From Quisquiliibacterium transsilvanicum (lineage in GTDB: Bacteria > Pseudomonadota > Gammaproteobacteria > Burkholderiales > Burkholderiaceae_E), in contig NZ_JACHGB010000005.1 in the NCBI RefSeq assembly GCF_014202215.1, forward strand, positions 124,001-188,000: a DNA stretch of 64,000 nucleotides, read 5' to 3'. Position numbers and translations under genes: made by a program. How positions within the stretch are numbered: position 1 is the first letter of the stretch; every line of letters begins with the position of its first letter. The notes under the pieces are model-generated. The model searched no databases, was not told the DNA's origin, and saw only the letters and a list, made by a program, of their open reading frames with translations. Below, piece after piece: positions 28,495-37,859 of the stretch.

Positions 28495-29069
28495 TCTTCC
28501 GGGCATGTCGGGTATCCCGGGACGGTGCCGTCGGGCGAGCAGAGCCGGACACGGCCGATGGCATTGACGTCGGCGCGCACGCTCTGCGAGTTCTGGTTTG
28601 CAAGCAGCACCGTGCCGGTCACCGGCGTGTTCGCGGAGTCCACGCTCTGACCGCGGCGCGGGTCGATCTGGTAGCCGGTCTCGGTGTCGCTGCCGGTGAA
28701 GGCGGCCGATGACACCTGCACGCCACGGTAGTCCGCGCCGGAGACGACCTTGATGTTGCAGCTGTTGGCCGTGGCGCAGTCGCAGCCGCCCGCGCCCAGA
28801 TGAATTCCGTAGCACCACGCGGTGCCGGTGCCGAAATCGACCGACACCACCGCGTTGCGCTGGACCGCCTCGGAGCGCGCGTACTGCAGGTCGGTGTAGA
28901 GATTGTCCGCCGCGGCGCGCACCCGCTGGCGGGCGCGGAAATCCTCGAAGCTGGGCAGCGCGGTCACCGACACGATGGCGAGCACCGCCATCGCGACGAG
29001 GAACTCGACGAGGGTGAATCCGGCGCCGACAGATGCGCGGCGCACGCTACTTGGGCCAGCACGTGCCAT
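28491..29069 (-). CDS. fimT: Minor pilin FimT/GspH family
   Basis: A 192-residue pseudopilin with processing motif VGAG/FTLVEFLVAMAVLAIVSVTALPSF and the conserved FRARQRVRAAADNLYTDLQYARSEAVQRN, the FimT/FimU/GspH signature. The globular domain is Cys-containing (CYGIHLGAGGCDC). It overlaps the pilE end by about 20 bases and pilW by 4. Confidence 0.87.
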   Translation of the reverse strand: MARAGPSSVRRASVGAGFTLVEFLVAMAVLAIVSVTALPSFEDFRARQRVRAAADNLYTDLQYARSEAVQRNAVVSVDFGTGTAWCYGIHLGAGGCDCATANSCNIKVVSGADYRGVQVSSAAFTGSDTETGYQIDPRRGQSVDSANTPVTGTVLLANQNSQSVRADVNAIGRVRLCSPDGTVPGYPTCPEE

Positions 29070-29475
29070 CGTCGTCCCCCGAGTTCCGCCGCAGCGTCGT
29101 GACCGCTCCGGCGACCCGGATGCCGAATGAGGCGCACGCGGTGTCGCCAGCCTGCTTGGCCCTCGCGGTGGCGGTGGCCGTGTAGCCGGTGGCGCTCGCG
29201 CCGCTCACCGCGTAGGTGTAGTTGGCGGTGGAGGCGGACACGTTCAGCCCGGCGCTGCCCATCACGGTCGTGTAGGAGACGTTGTTCGAGCGCCAGCGCT
29301 CCTGCGCCGCCTGGATCCGCATCAGCGCCTCCCGGGCCTCGGTGCGCCGGCTGGCGCGCATCTGGTCCTGGTAGGCCGGCACTGCGACCGCCGCCAGGAT
29401 CGCGACGATGGCGAGCACGATCACCACCTCGATCATGGTGAAGCCATGGCTGCGACGACGAAACGATGGTGACAT
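29047..29475 (-). CDS. pilE: Type IV pilin, PilE-like
   Basis: A 142-residue pilin. The start MSPSFRRRSHG/FTMIEVVIVLAIVAILAAVAVPAYQDQM gives a short leader, Glu5 and the long hydrophobic helix. The C-terminus carries a cysteine pair (ACASFGI..GTCWPK) forming the usual D-loop. GAAGGA lies about 9 bases before the ATG; the in-frame extension to 29547 is not pilin-like. It is first in the minor-pilin operon, so it may be a PilE-type minor component rather than the major pilin. Confidence 0.88.
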   Translation of the reverse strand: MSPSFRRRSHGFTMIEVVIVLAIVAILAAVAVPAYQDQMRASRRTEAREALMRIQAAQERWRSNNVSYTTVMGSAGLNVSASTANYTYAVSGASATGYTATATARAKQAGDTACASFGIRVAGAVTTLRRNSGDDDGTCWPK

Positions 29476-29604
29476 TGCCGGCGATCCTTCCCCGCGAGAC
29501 TTCTCGGCGGATGGCCGAACACTGCACGAAGGATTCGCCGCCCTCACGCGGGCGCCGATGAGCGGCAGGAAACGGGCGACCGGTGCCTGACTGGTGCCTG
29601 CAGG

Positions 29605-31656
29605 TCAGCGCGCGGCTTTCGGCCCCCCGGCCGCGAGCAGGTCCTTCAGCGCGCCCAGCCGCGCGCGTGCCGATTCCTGGCTGACGCTGCGGGTCGCCGG
29701 CGGCGCGGCGACCAGTTCCATCTCTGCGAGGAAGCGCGAGGGCCGCTGCTTGGAGGAATCGCGGCCGCGCTTGCGCGACTGGCACCAGCTCAGCGTGAGG
29801 CTGCGCTGCGCCCGCGTCACCGCCACGTACATCAGCCTGCGCTCCTCCTCGATGCGGGCGGCCGCCAGGGCGTCCTCGCGAGCGGCGTCCCGGCCCGCGG
29901 CGCCTTCGTCCGCGTCCGCCGCAGGGACGCCGCCATGATGCGGCAGCAGCCCTTCCTCGCAGCCGACGATGAACACGTGCGGGAACTCCAGTCCCTTGGA
30001 CGCATGGATGGTGGTCATCCGCACCGCGTCCACGTCCGAGTCCTTGCGGTCCAGCTGGGAGAGGATCGCCACCGACTGCGCCATCTGCAGCAGCGTGGCG
30101 CCGTCCTCCTCCGCGCGCTTCTTCAGCCAGTCGATGAAGTCGCAGACGTTCTGCCAGCGGGTCGCCGCCTGCTTGTCGTCCAGGGTGTCGAACAGATGCG
30201 CGCGATAGCCCACCGCGGCGACCAGGTCGTCGAGCACCTGCGCCGCCGGCTCGCGCGCGGCACGCCAGCCGATCCGGTTGATGAACTCGCCAAAGGTGCG
30301 CAGCGGCTCGAGCTGGCGCGCGGCCACATGGGACTCGAAGCCGGTCTCGAACAGCGCCGCGAACATCGACACGTGCCGCTGGCCCGAATAGCGCCCCAAC
30401 GCCTCCAGCGTGGCGTTGCCGATGCCGCGCTTGGGCGTGGTGACCGCGCGGATGAAGGCCGGGTCGTCGTCGTCGTTGGCCAGCAGCCGCAGCCAGCCCA
30501 TCAGGTCGCGGATCTCGGCGCGGTCGAAGAAGGACTGTCCGCCCGAGAGCACGTAGGGGATCTTCTCCTTGCGCAGCGCCTGCTCGATGACCCGCGCCTG
30601 GTGGTTGCCGCGGTAGAGGATGGCGTAGTCGGAGAACTTGCCGCGCCGCTCGAACTTGTGCGCCTGCAGCCGCATCGCCACCGACTCGGCCTCGTCTTCG
30701 TCGGTATCGCAGACCACCACGGTGATCGGGTCGCCCACGCCGTGCTCGGACCAGAGCTTCTTCTCGTGCAGCTTGGGGTTGTGCGCGATCAGCCGGTTGG
30801 CGGCCTGCAGGATGGTCACGCTGGAGCGGTAGTTCTGCTCGAGCTTGATCACCTTCAGGCGTGGGAAGTCTTCGCCGAGCCGCTTGAGGTTCTCGAGCGT
30901 GGCGCCGCGCCAGCCGTAGATGGACTGGTCGTCGTCGCCCACCGCGGTGAAGGCCTGGCGCGGACCCGTGAGCAGCTTGAGCAGCTCGTACTGGCAGGCG
31001 TTGGTGTCCTGGTACTCGTCGACCAGCAGGTAGCGCAGGCGCTCGCGCCAGTGCTGCGCCACCTCGGGCTCTTCGCGCAGCAGCTTCACCGGCAGCAGGA
31101 TCAGGTCGTCGAAGTCCACCGCCTGGTAGGCGGCGAGGGTGGCTGCGTAGTCGCGGTAGGCGCGCGCGAACTGCCGCTCGTTCTCGTCGGTGGCCAGCGC
31201 AGCGGCCTCGTCGGGGCCGGCCATCGCGTTCTTCCACAGCGAGATCGTCGACTGCGCGGCGCGCAGCAGCTTGCGGTCGGTGGTGGCCAGCGCCTGCTGG
31301 ATGATGGCCAGCGCGTCGTCGGAATCGAGGATGGAGAAGCTGGTCTTCAGGCCGAGGCGCTTGCAGTCGCGGCGCAGCATCTGCACGCCCAGCGAATGGA
31401 AGGTGCTGACCAGCGGACGCTCGCCATCGGGCAGCTTGATCAGCTTGCCCAGCCGCTCGCCCATCTCGGTGGCCGCCTTGTTGGTGAAGGTGATCGCGGC
31501 GATCGACGACGGGCGCATTCCGGCCCCGATCAGGTGCGCGATCTTCTGCGTGATCACGCGCGTCTTGCCGCTGCCCGCCCCGGCGATCACCAGGCACGGA
31601 CCGTCGAGGTAGCGGATCGCTTCGCGCTGGGCAGGGTTCAGGGGGGTGGCGGTCAT
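29605..31656 (-). CDS. rep: ATP-dependent DNA helicase Rep (UvrD family)
   Basis: A 683-residue SF1A 3'-5' helicase that helps replication forks pass obstacles. Helicase motifs in order: Q motif (LNPAQREAI), Walker A AGAGSGKTRVITQKI, Ia AITFTNKAATEM, II LLVDEYQDTNACQYELLK, III AVGDDDQSIYGWRGA, IV LEQNYRSSVTIL, V MTTIHASKGLEFPHVFIVG and VI MYVAVTRAQRSLTLSWC. Length and the QNYRSS and DEYQDTN forms fit Rep rather than UvrD. It lies on the same strand as priA, 70 bases downstream. Confidence 0.94.
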   Translation of the reverse strand: MTATPLNPAQREAIRYLDGPCLVIAGAGSGKTRVITQKIAHLIGAGMRPSSIAAITFTNKAATEMGERLGKLIKLPDGERPLVSTFHSLGVQMLRRDCKRLGLKTSFSILDSDDALAIIQQALATTDRKLLRAAQSTISLWKNAMAGPDEAAALATDENERQFARAYRDYAATLAAYQAVDFDDLILLPVKLLREEPEVAQHWRERLRYLLVDEYQDTNACQYELLKLLTGPRQAFTAVGDDDQSIYGWRGATLENLKRLGEDFPRLKVIKLEQNYRSSVTILQAANRLIAHNPKLHEKKLWSEHGVGDPITVVVCDTDEDEAESVAMRLQAHKFERRGKFSDYAILYRGNHQARVIEQALRKEKIPYVLSGGQSFFDRAEIRDLMGWLRLLANDDDDPAFIRAVTTPKRGIGNATLEALGRYSGQRHVSMFAALFETGFESHVAARQLEPLRTFGEFINRIGWRAAREPAAQVLDDLVAAVGYRAHLFDTLDDKQAATRWQNVCDFIDWLKKRAEEDGATLLQMAQSVAILSQLDRKDSDVDAVRMTTIHASKGLEFPHVFIVGCEEGLLPHHGGVPAADADEGAAGRDAAREDALAAARIEEERRLMYVAVTRAQRSLTLSWCQSRKRGRDSSKQRPSRFLAEMELVAAPPATRSVSQESARARLGALKDLLAAGGPKAAR

Positions 31657-31726
31657 CGGGGGGCGGATTCTAGCGCGGGATCAGCGCAGGTGAATGATGC
31701 GCCAGGCGGGATGCGATCACGGGCGC

Positions 31727-33910
31727 TCATATCTCCAGCGGATCCACTTCAAGCTGCCAGCGCACCGGGGTGCGGATGGCGTCCAGCTGCGCGAGCCACC
31801 GGTCGAGGAAGGCGTGCAGCGCCGCCCGGGAATCGGCCTCCAGCAGCAGCTGGGCGCGCTCGCTGCCGGCCAGGCGCATCAGCGGCATCGGCACCGGATC
31901 GAACAGCGTTGGGCCCTGCGTCTCGTCGGGCTGGGCCAGCGCCTTCGCCTGCGCCAGGAAGTCCAGCGCCGCGTCCAGCGTGCGCGCCTCGGCCCGCAGC
32001 AGCGCCTGGAACACGAAGGGCGGCAGCCGCGACTCGCGGCGCTCGGCGAGCTGGGCGTCGGCGAAGCCGGCGTAGTCGTGCCGGGCCAGCGCCGCGAACA
32101 GCGGATGACCGGGAAAGCGCGACTGAACGATCACCCGGCTGGCGGCCCCGGAGCGCCCTGCCCTGCCTGCCACCTGCATCAGCACCGCGAACAGCCGCTC
32201 GGGCGCGCGGAAGTCCGACGAATAGAGCCCGCCGTCGGGGTCGATCGCGGCAACCAGCGTGAGCCGGCGGAAGTCGTGCCCCTTGGCGAGCATCTGCGTG
32301 CCGACCAGGATGTCCACGTCGCCGGCATGCGCGGCGTCGATGATGTCCCGGGCCGCGTTGCGGCGCCGGGCGACGTCGCGATCCAGCCGGGCGATGCGCG
32401 CGCCCGGGAACAGCTGCTGGAGGCCCTCCTCGAGCCGCTGGGTGCCGCGGCCCAGCGGGGTGAGGTCGACGTTGCCGCAGTCCGGGCAGGCGCGCGGCAC
32501 CGCCGTTTCCGCGCTGCAGTGATGGCAGACCAGCCGGTAGCGCGACGGGCCCGCCGCAGGCCGCTGGTCCAGGCGGTGCAGCACCCGGTAGGCCGAACAG
32601 TTGTCGCAGCTGCTGAGCCAGCCGCAGGACTCGCAGGTGAGCACCGGGGCGAAGCCGCGCCGGTTGATGAAGACCAGCGACTGCTCGCCGCGGCCGAGCG
32701 CCTCGCCCAGCGCCTCGACCACCTCGGGCGCCAGGCTGTGCTGCAGCTTGCGGCCGCGCGGGTCCACGATGCGCAGCCTGGGCAGCGCGCCGCCGCCGGC
32801 GCGCTCCGGCATCGGCAGCAGCCGGTAGCGCCCCCGGTGCGCCGCCAGCCAGCTCTCCAGCGACGGCGTCGCCGAGCCCAGCACCACCGGAACGCCGCGC
32901 TGCGAGGCCAGCGCCACCGCCAGGTCGCGTGCCGAGTAACGCACGCCCTCCTGCTGGCGGTAGGAGGCGTCATGTTCCTCGTCGACCACGATGCCGGCCA
33001 GCCCCGGCAGCGGGGTGAGCACCGCCAGCCGCGTGCCGACCACCAGCCGCACCCGCCCCTGCGCCACCGCCAGCCACTGCGCCGCCCGGTCGCCGTCGGC
33101 CAGGCCGCTGTGCAGCACTGCCACCGGCTCATTGGCGAAGCGGCGGGCGATCTGGCCGAACAGCTGGGGCGTGAGCGCGATCTCGGGCACCAGCAGCAGC
33201 ACCTGCGCGTCCGCCCGCTGCGCCAGCAGGTGCGCGATCCAGCGCAGGTAGACCTCGGTCTTGCCGCTGCCGGTGACGCCATGCAGCAGATGCACGGCGA
33301 ACCCCGTGCAGGCGGTGAGCGCAGCGAGTGCGGCGCGCTGGGAGCCGGTGAGGGAGAGCACGGCGGGTGCGCCGGTGGCCGGGCTGACGTTCGGGCTGAC
33401 GTTCGGGCTGGCGGCCGTAAGGTCGACCGTGAGGTCGGCCACGGGATCGGCGCCGATGTCCGCCGACGCTTCGGCGATGACGCCGGCCGCGACTTCGCGC
33501 GCGACCGCCGGCGCCCGTGCCCGGGCCCGCGCGAAGACGGAGCCGCGGGCCCGGGCGGCGGGCACGGTGCGCAGCAGCTTCGGGATGGCCGGCAGCAGCA
33601 CCTCGCCGATGCCGCGGTGGTAGTAGCGCGCAGCGAAGGCTGCCAGCGCCAGCCAGTGCTCGTCGGGCGCCGGCGCCTCGTCGAGCAGCGCAATCACCTC
33701 GCGCAGCCGCTCCGGCGGCACCTCCGTGTGGTCGGAAAGCGACACCACCACGCCGATGCGCCGCGCCTTTCCCCAGGGCACCAGCACCCAGGCGCCCGGG
33801 CGCACGCGCTCCGAGAGCGGCTCAGCGAGCGCGTAGTCGAAGCCGCCGCTGCCCGGAACGTCGAGCGCCACGCGGGCGATGCGGACTGGATCCGGCGGCG
33901 TCACCATCAC
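31727..33910 (-). CDS. priA: Primosomal protein N', helicase PriA
   Basis: A 727-residue helicase that restarts stalled replication forks by loading the primosome. It has an N-terminal 3'-end DNA-binding domain (ARVALDVPGSGGFDYALAEPL), Walker A LLHGVTGSGKTEVYL, the DEEHD box (IVVDEEHDASYRQ), zinc-binding cysteines (CESCGWLSSCDNC and CHHC..CPDCG), and helicase motifs QMLAKGHDF and QVAGRAGRSG. Either of two adjacent N-terminal ATGs may be used. Three DnaA-box matches lie upstream in the 322-base gap to hemE. Confidence 0.95.
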   Translation of the reverse strand: MMVTPPDPVRIARVALDVPGSGGFDYALAEPLSERVRPGAWVLVPWGKARRIGVVVSLSDHTEVPPERLREVIALLDEAPAPDEHWLALAAFAARYYHRGIGEVLLPAIPKLLRTVPAARARGSVFARARARAPAVAREVAAGVIAEASADIGADPVADLTVDLTAASPNVSPNVSPATGAPAVLSLTGSQRAALAALTACTGFAVHLLHGVTGSGKTEVYLRWIAHLLAQRADAQVLLLVPEIALTPQLFGQIARRFANEPVAVLHSGLADGDRAAQWLAVAQGRVRLVVGTRLAVLTPLPGLAGIVVDEEHDASYRQQEGVRYSARDLAVALASQRGVPVVLGSATPSLESWLAAHRGRYRLLPMPERAGGGALPRLRIVDPRGRKLQHSLAPEVVEALGEALGRGEQSLVFINRRGFAPVLTCESCGWLSSCDNCSAYRVLHRLDQRPAAGPSRYRLVCHHCSAETAVPRACPDCGNVDLTPLGRGTQRLEEGLQQLFPGARIARLDRDVARRRNAARDIIDAAHAGDVDILVGTQMLAKGHDFRRLTLVAAIDPDGGLYSSDFRAPERLFAVLMQVAGRAGRSGAASRVIVQSRFPGHPLFAALARHDYAGFADAQLAERRESRLPPFVFQALLRAEARTLDAALDFLAQAKALAQPDETQGPTLFDPVPMPLMRLAGSERAQLLLEADSRAALHAFLDRWLAQLDAIRTPVRWQLEVDPLEI

Positions 33911-34232
33911 AATTCACTTTAACTTTGGTAACTAAGCCGTAGTGCCTACGACACTTTTCCGAGGTGTTCACAGAACCTGTGGATAAATCTGTGGCCAACT
34001 CTGTCCGATCGCCCGGAAAACCGCGCCAACTCTCGCGCCGAGGTCGGCTGCCCGGATTTTGCACACAAAAAAACTGTTATGAATCAAGGACTTGCAAAAC
34101 CGCCCGAGACGCAGCTCGGCGCACGCGACTGCTTGACAGACTCGCGACCGTAGTGTGCATAAGTCCTGAGAAAATTGCCCGGAAATGCTGCATTGCACCG
34201 CCCGGCATGCGCCCGCGAGGCGCCGCCGAAGC
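33911..34232. other. AT-richer gap with three DnaA-box matches between hemE and priA
   Basis: This stretch is visibly richer in A and T than its neighbours and has no gene. Matches to the DnaA box TTWTNCACA are TTATCCACA (minus, 33978-33986), TTTTGCACA (plus, 34057-34065) and TTATGCACA (minus, 34154-34162). A degenerate fourth copy, TGTGGCCAA, is at 33990. A small dyad CGTAG-TGC-CTACG lies near 33937-33949. It must also contain the priA promoter. It resembles origin-type DNA, but gene orientation on its right side argues against it being the main origin. Confidence 0.6.
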
Positions 34233-35381
34233 TCAGGCGGATGCGTCGCGCGTGCTCCGGGCACGGATCGCGCGGCTGTGCCGGTGCACTTCCTCGACCA
34301 GCGCCGAAACGCTCTCTGGAGGGGTGAACTGCGAGATGCCGTGGCCGAGGTTGAAGACATGCCCCTCGCCGGCGGCAGGCGCGCCGTAGCTGTCCAGCAC
34401 CTTGCGCGCCTCGGCCTGCACCTGCTCGGGCGAGGCCATCAGCGCCATCGGATCCAGGTTGCCCTGCAATGCACAACGGCCGCCCAGCGCAGCGCGCGCG
34501 CGGGCCAGGTTGACGGTCCAGTCGACGCCCACTGCGTCGCACCCGCTGGCTGCGATCTCGTCGAGCCAGAGCCCGCCGCCCTTGGTGAAGACGATGGAGG
34601 GCACCTTGACCCGGCGCGTGCCGGTGACCCGGCCGTCCGCGTCCGTTTCGGGCTCGTCGCGCTCCGTGCGCAGTTGCGCCAGCACACGGCGGGTGTAGTC
34701 GAGCGAGAACGCCTGGAAGGCGCCGTCGGCAAGCGCGCCGCCCCAGGAGTCGAAGATCATCACCGCCTGCGCGCCCGCCTCGATCTGCGCGTTCAGGTAC
34801 TGGGCGACCGCCTGCGCGTTCACCTCGAGGATGCGGTGCAGCAGGTCCGGCCGCCGGTAGAGCATCGACTTGATCTGCCGGAAGTCACTGCTGCCGCCGC
34901 CCTCGACCATGTAGCAGGCAAGCGTCCAGGGGCTGCCGGAGAAGCCGATCAGCGGGACGCGCCCGCCCAGCGCGCCGCGGATGGTGCGCACCGCGTCCAG
35001 CACGTAGCGCAGCTCGGCTGTGGGATCGGGCACCGCCAGCGCGGCCACTGCCGCTTCGTCGCGCACGGTGCGCTCGAACTTCGGGCCCTCGCCGTCGGCG
35101 AAATACAGGCCCAGCCCCATGGCGTCCGGCACCGTGAGGATGTCCGAGAAGAGGATCGCTGCATCGAGCGGGAAGCGCTCCAGCGGCTGCAGCGTCACTT
35201 CGCAGGCCAGCTCGGGCGTCTTGCACAGCGCCAGGAAGCTGCCGGCGCGCTTGCGCGTGGCGTTGTACTCCGGCAGGTAGCGGCCGGCCTGGCGCATCAG
35301 CCAGACGGGCGTCCATTCGGTGGGTTCGCGCCGGAGCGCGCGCAGGAAAGTGTCGTTGGCCGGTGCGTTCACGGTGCGCAT
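34233..35381 (-). CDS. hemE: Uroporphyrinogen decarboxylase HemE
   Basis: Decarboxylates the four acetate side chains of uroporphyrinogen III to give coproporphyrinogen III in haem synthesis. The 382-residue protein starts [20 protein letters not shown] and contains the diagnostic [19 protein letters not shown], the active-site aspartate in [17 protein letters not shown], and [21 protein letters not shown] slightly expanded acidic loop ([16 protein letters not shown]) is seen near residue 230. Its start overlaps the end of the preceding gene by 13 bases. Confidence 0.96.
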   Translation of the reverse strand: MRTVNAPANDTFLRALRREPTEWTPVWLMRQAGRYLPEYNATRKRAGSFLALCKTPELACEVTLQPLERFPLDAAILFSDILTVPDAMGLGLYFADGEGPKFERTVRDEAAVAALAVPDPTAELRYVLDAVRTIRGALGGRVPLIGFSGSPWTLACYMVEGGGSSDFRQIKSMLYRRPDLLHRILEVNAQAVAQYLNAQIEAGAQAVMIFDSWGGALADGAFQAFSLDYTRRVLAQLRTERDEPETDADGRVTGTRRVKVPSIVFTKGGGLWLDEIAASGCDAVGVDWTVNLARARAALGGRCALQGNLDPMALMASPEQVQAEARKVLDSYGAPAAGEGHVFNLGHGISQFTPPESVSALVEEVHRHSRAIRARSTRDASA

Positions 35382-36115
35382 TGTACCGGTGCGGCGGGGG
35401 TCTCCAGCAGGCCGGGGATCGCGTCGGCAGGAAACACCGTGACGCCGGGGCGGGCATTGCGCATCGCCGCCGCCGCGCAACGCGCCAGTTTCTCGGAGGT
35501 GATCGCCTCCAGCGTGCGCGGCAGCATCAGCAGCTGCACGCTCAGGTAGACGCTCACGAAGCGCTCCACCAGGCTCGCACCCCGGCGCCCGGAGTTGCGC
35601 ACCGGCCGCAGCACCACCAGGGAGTCCAGCGGCAGGCGGGCCAACTCCAGTTCGACCGAGTCGGCAAGACCGGTGTGGAACTTGCCGATCTGGCGCCAGG
35701 CCGCCATCGGCGCGATCAGCACCAGGCGCCGCGCGCCGCTCTCGACTGCGCGGCGCGCCACGTGGACGCAGTTGAGCTCGTCGACCTGGACGAAGGGCGC
35801 GTCGCGGCCGTAGAACGAGCGGGCCTCGGCGTCGGCCGAGTCGTTGAGGATGAGGAAGGCCGCGTCCAGCGGCGGCAGCGCCTCCATCGAGGCCAGCGTC
35901 AGCCCGCGCATCCCCATCGCCATCGGCGACGCCGCCAGCGCGATCACCGGGCGGCCGCCCACGCCGCCACGGCCCGCCTCGTCGGCGAGCACCCGGTTGA
36001 GCAGGGCCTCGCCGATCCGGCCGATCGCCCCGGCAACCAGCACCCCGGCCTGCGGCCGGACGCTGTCGGTGCGCCCGGACTGCAGGCCTTGGGCAAGTGC
36101 GTGGTTGAGGTTCAC
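35369..36115 (-). CDS. Rossmann-fold NAD(P)-binding protein, oxidoreductase-like
   Basis: A 248-residue protein. The N-terminal part has a dinucleotide-binding turn [18 protein letters not shown] (G-x-x-G-x-x-G), as in SDR and atypical epimerase families. Later segments resemble a nucleoside-sugar epimerase-like fold ([25 protein letters not shown], then [25 protein letters not shown]). A canonical YxxxK catalytic pair is not apparent, so it may bind a cofactor without being a dehydrogenase. The GTG start overlaps the stop of the ThDP enzyme gene (GTGA), and the 3' end overlaps hemE. Confidence 0.7.
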   Translation of the reverse strand: MNLNHALAQGLQSGRTDSVRPQAGVLVAGAIGRIGEALLNRVLADEAGRGGVGGRPVIALAASPMAMGMRGLTLASMEALPPLDAAFLILNDSADAEARSFYGRDAPFVQVDELNCVHVARRAVESGARRLVLIAPMAAWRQIGKFHTGLADSVELELARLPLDSLVVLRPVRNSGRRGASLVERFVSVYLSVQLLMLPRTLEAITSEKLARCAAAAMRNARPGVTVFPADAIPGLLETPAAPVQCAP

Positions 36116-37707
36116 AGCACCACTTCGATCAGCGCCGGCCCTTTGCGGCCAAGGGCGTCGCGCAGCGCCTTGTCGAAGGCGCCCAGCTCGTCTACCCGCA
36201 CCGCCTCCACACCCATGCCGCGGGCCAGCGCGACCCAATCGAGCGCCGGCCGGTCCAGGGTCAGCATGTCGGTGGCCCGCGGCCCCGGCGTGCCGGCGCC
36301 CACGCCGGCCAGCTCGCCGTGCAGGATCTTGTAGGAGCGGTTGGCGAAGATGACTGTGGTGACGTCCAGCCCCTCGCGGGCGATGGTCCAGAGCGCCTGC
36401 AGGGTGTACATCGCGCTGCCATCCCCCTCCAGCGCGAGGACTTTCCGGTCCGGCGCGGCGATCGCCGCACCGACCGCCACCGGCAAGCCGAAGCCGATCG
36501 CCCCGCCCATCCCGGTGAGCCAGTCGTGCGGCGCCGCACCGGCAGTGGCCGGCCCGAAGCCGCGCCCGGTGGTCACCGCCTCGTCGATCACGATGGCCTG
36601 CTCGGGCAGGCGCGCCGCGACCACCGCGGCAATGCCTTCCGGCGACAGCGGACCGGACAGTGCAGCCCCGGGAGCGGCCGCACGGGCGGGAATGCCCGCC
36701 GGCGGCGTCGAGGTGGCGCCGCAGGCATCGGCCAGCGCCGCCAGCGCGCCCTCGAGGTCCTGGTCGACGCTGGCAAGCGTGACTAGCTCCGCCCCCGGCG
36801 GCGCCAGCAGCCCGGGCTTGCCCGGATAGGCGAAGAAGCCCACCGGGCGCACCGTTCCAACCAGGACGATGCGCCGAAACGGGGCCAGCGCCTTGAGCGC
36901 TGCGTCGATGACGTAGGGCAGCCGCGGCGCAGCCACCCTGCCCGCACCGCGCGCCAGGCGGGCGGTATAGAACTCGGACATCACGGTGCAGCCGGTCTTC
37001 GCGGCGATGCGCCCCGCGAGCTCCAGCGCGTGCGGCTGCAGCGCGACGCCGCCGAGCAGCAGCAGCGTCGGCCCGTCGCCGCGCAGCGCCTGCGCCGCAG
37101 CGCGCACCGCCTCCGGCTCGGCCGGCGCGCGCCTGCGCGCCTCGGCGATCTGCGCGGCCATGCGCGCGGCCGACCCGGCCTCGGGCGCCCGGCCGACCGG
37201 ATTCCACGCGGTGTCGGCCGGCAGGATCAGCGTGGCGATCCGGCCCGGCGGCGCGTTGGCCTCGAGAACTGCGCGCGCGCCGTCCGTCGCGATGTCGTCG
37301 GCGCTGCGGCTGGTGTGCACCCAGTGCGACATCGGCCGAGCCACGCCTTCGATGTCGGAGGTGAGCGGCGCGTCCAGCGCCACGTGCGCGGTGGCGTGAT
37401 CGCCGACCACGTTGACGATGCCCGAGCCCGCCTTGCGCGCGTTATGCAGATTGGCGAGCCCGTTGGCCAGGCCCGGCCCGAGGTGCAGCAGCGTGCACGC
37501 CGGCTTGCCAGACATCCGGTAGTAGCCGTCGGCCGCGCCGGTGACCACGCCTTCGAACAGGCCGAGCACGCAGCGCATCCCTTCGATGCGGTCGAGGGCG
37601 GCGACGAAGTGCATCTCGGAGGTGCCCGGGTTGGTGAAGCAGACGTCGACGCCGCCGTCGAGCAGCGTGTGTACCAGACTTTCTGCGCCGTTGGCGGCTG
37701 CATCCAT
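36112..37707 (-). CDS. Thiamine diphosphate-dependent enzyme, acetolactate-synthase-like
   Basis: About 531 residues with the three-domain plan of ThDP decarboxylases and synthases. The activating glutamate lies in [24 protein letters not shown] central domain starts near residue 190. The ThDP/Mg motif is [36 protein letters not shown] (GDG then N, split across about 36 residues). It matches the group often labelled acetolactate synthase large subunit-like or benzoylformate decarboxylase-like; no small regulatory subunit is adjacent, so valine biosynthesis is unlikely. GGAG lies 9 bases before the ATG at 37707; an ATG at 37722 is the alternative start. It is translationally coupled to the downstream Rossmann protein. 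Confidence 0.85.
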   Translation of the reverse strand: MDAAANGAESLVHTLLDGGVDVCFTNPGTSEMHFVAALDRIEGMRCVLGLFEGVVTGAADGYYRMSGKPACTLLHLGPGLANGLANLHNARKAGSGIVNVVGDHATAHVALDAPLTSDIEGVARPMSHWVHTSRSADDIATDGARAVLEANAPPGRIATLILPADTAWNPVGRAPEAGSAARMAAQIAEARRRAPAEPEAVRAAAQALRGDGPTLLLLGGVALQPHALELAGRIAAKTGCTVMSEFYTARLARGAGRVAAPRLPYVIDAALKALAPFRRIVLVGTVRPVGFFAYPGKPGLLAPPGAELVTLASVDQDLEGALAALADACGATSTPPAGIPARAAAPGAALSGPLSPEGIAAVVAARLPEQAIVIDEAVTTGRGFGPATAGAAPHDWLTGMGGAIGFGLPVAVGAAIAAPDRKVLALEGDGSAMYTLQALWTIAREGLDVTTVIFANRSYKILHGELAGVGAGTPGPRATDMLTLDRPALDWVALARGMGVEAVRVDELGAFDKALRDALGRKGPALIEVVL

Positions 37708-37859
37708 GGGGGAAGGCTCCATCGTGGGGCGCGCCGGGCGCGGGCGCCGGCGGCGGGTGGGATCGGGGTCCGGACGATGGTACCCGAGCCTCGGCGACAG
37801 GTGCCGGTTGTGAAAATACGGCCCTGCCCGGTCGGGCGCGAGGTTTACACTAGCGGCCC

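Noticed and set aside
29476-29604. Sigma-54 (PilR-type) promoter before pilE
   Set aside because: GGCAC occurs twice, but no TTGC follows at the required spacing.
28964-31597. An 877-codon open frame spanning rep and the pilin gene
   Set aside because: It is a shifted shadow of rep; the rep frame has every SF1 helicase motif, and the long frame has none.
33911-34232. Main chromosomal origin at the hemE-priA gap
   Set aside because: DnaA boxes are present, but atp, par and mnmG to the right would be head-on to replication, and the parS cluster lies further right. It is kept as a DnaA-box cluster only.
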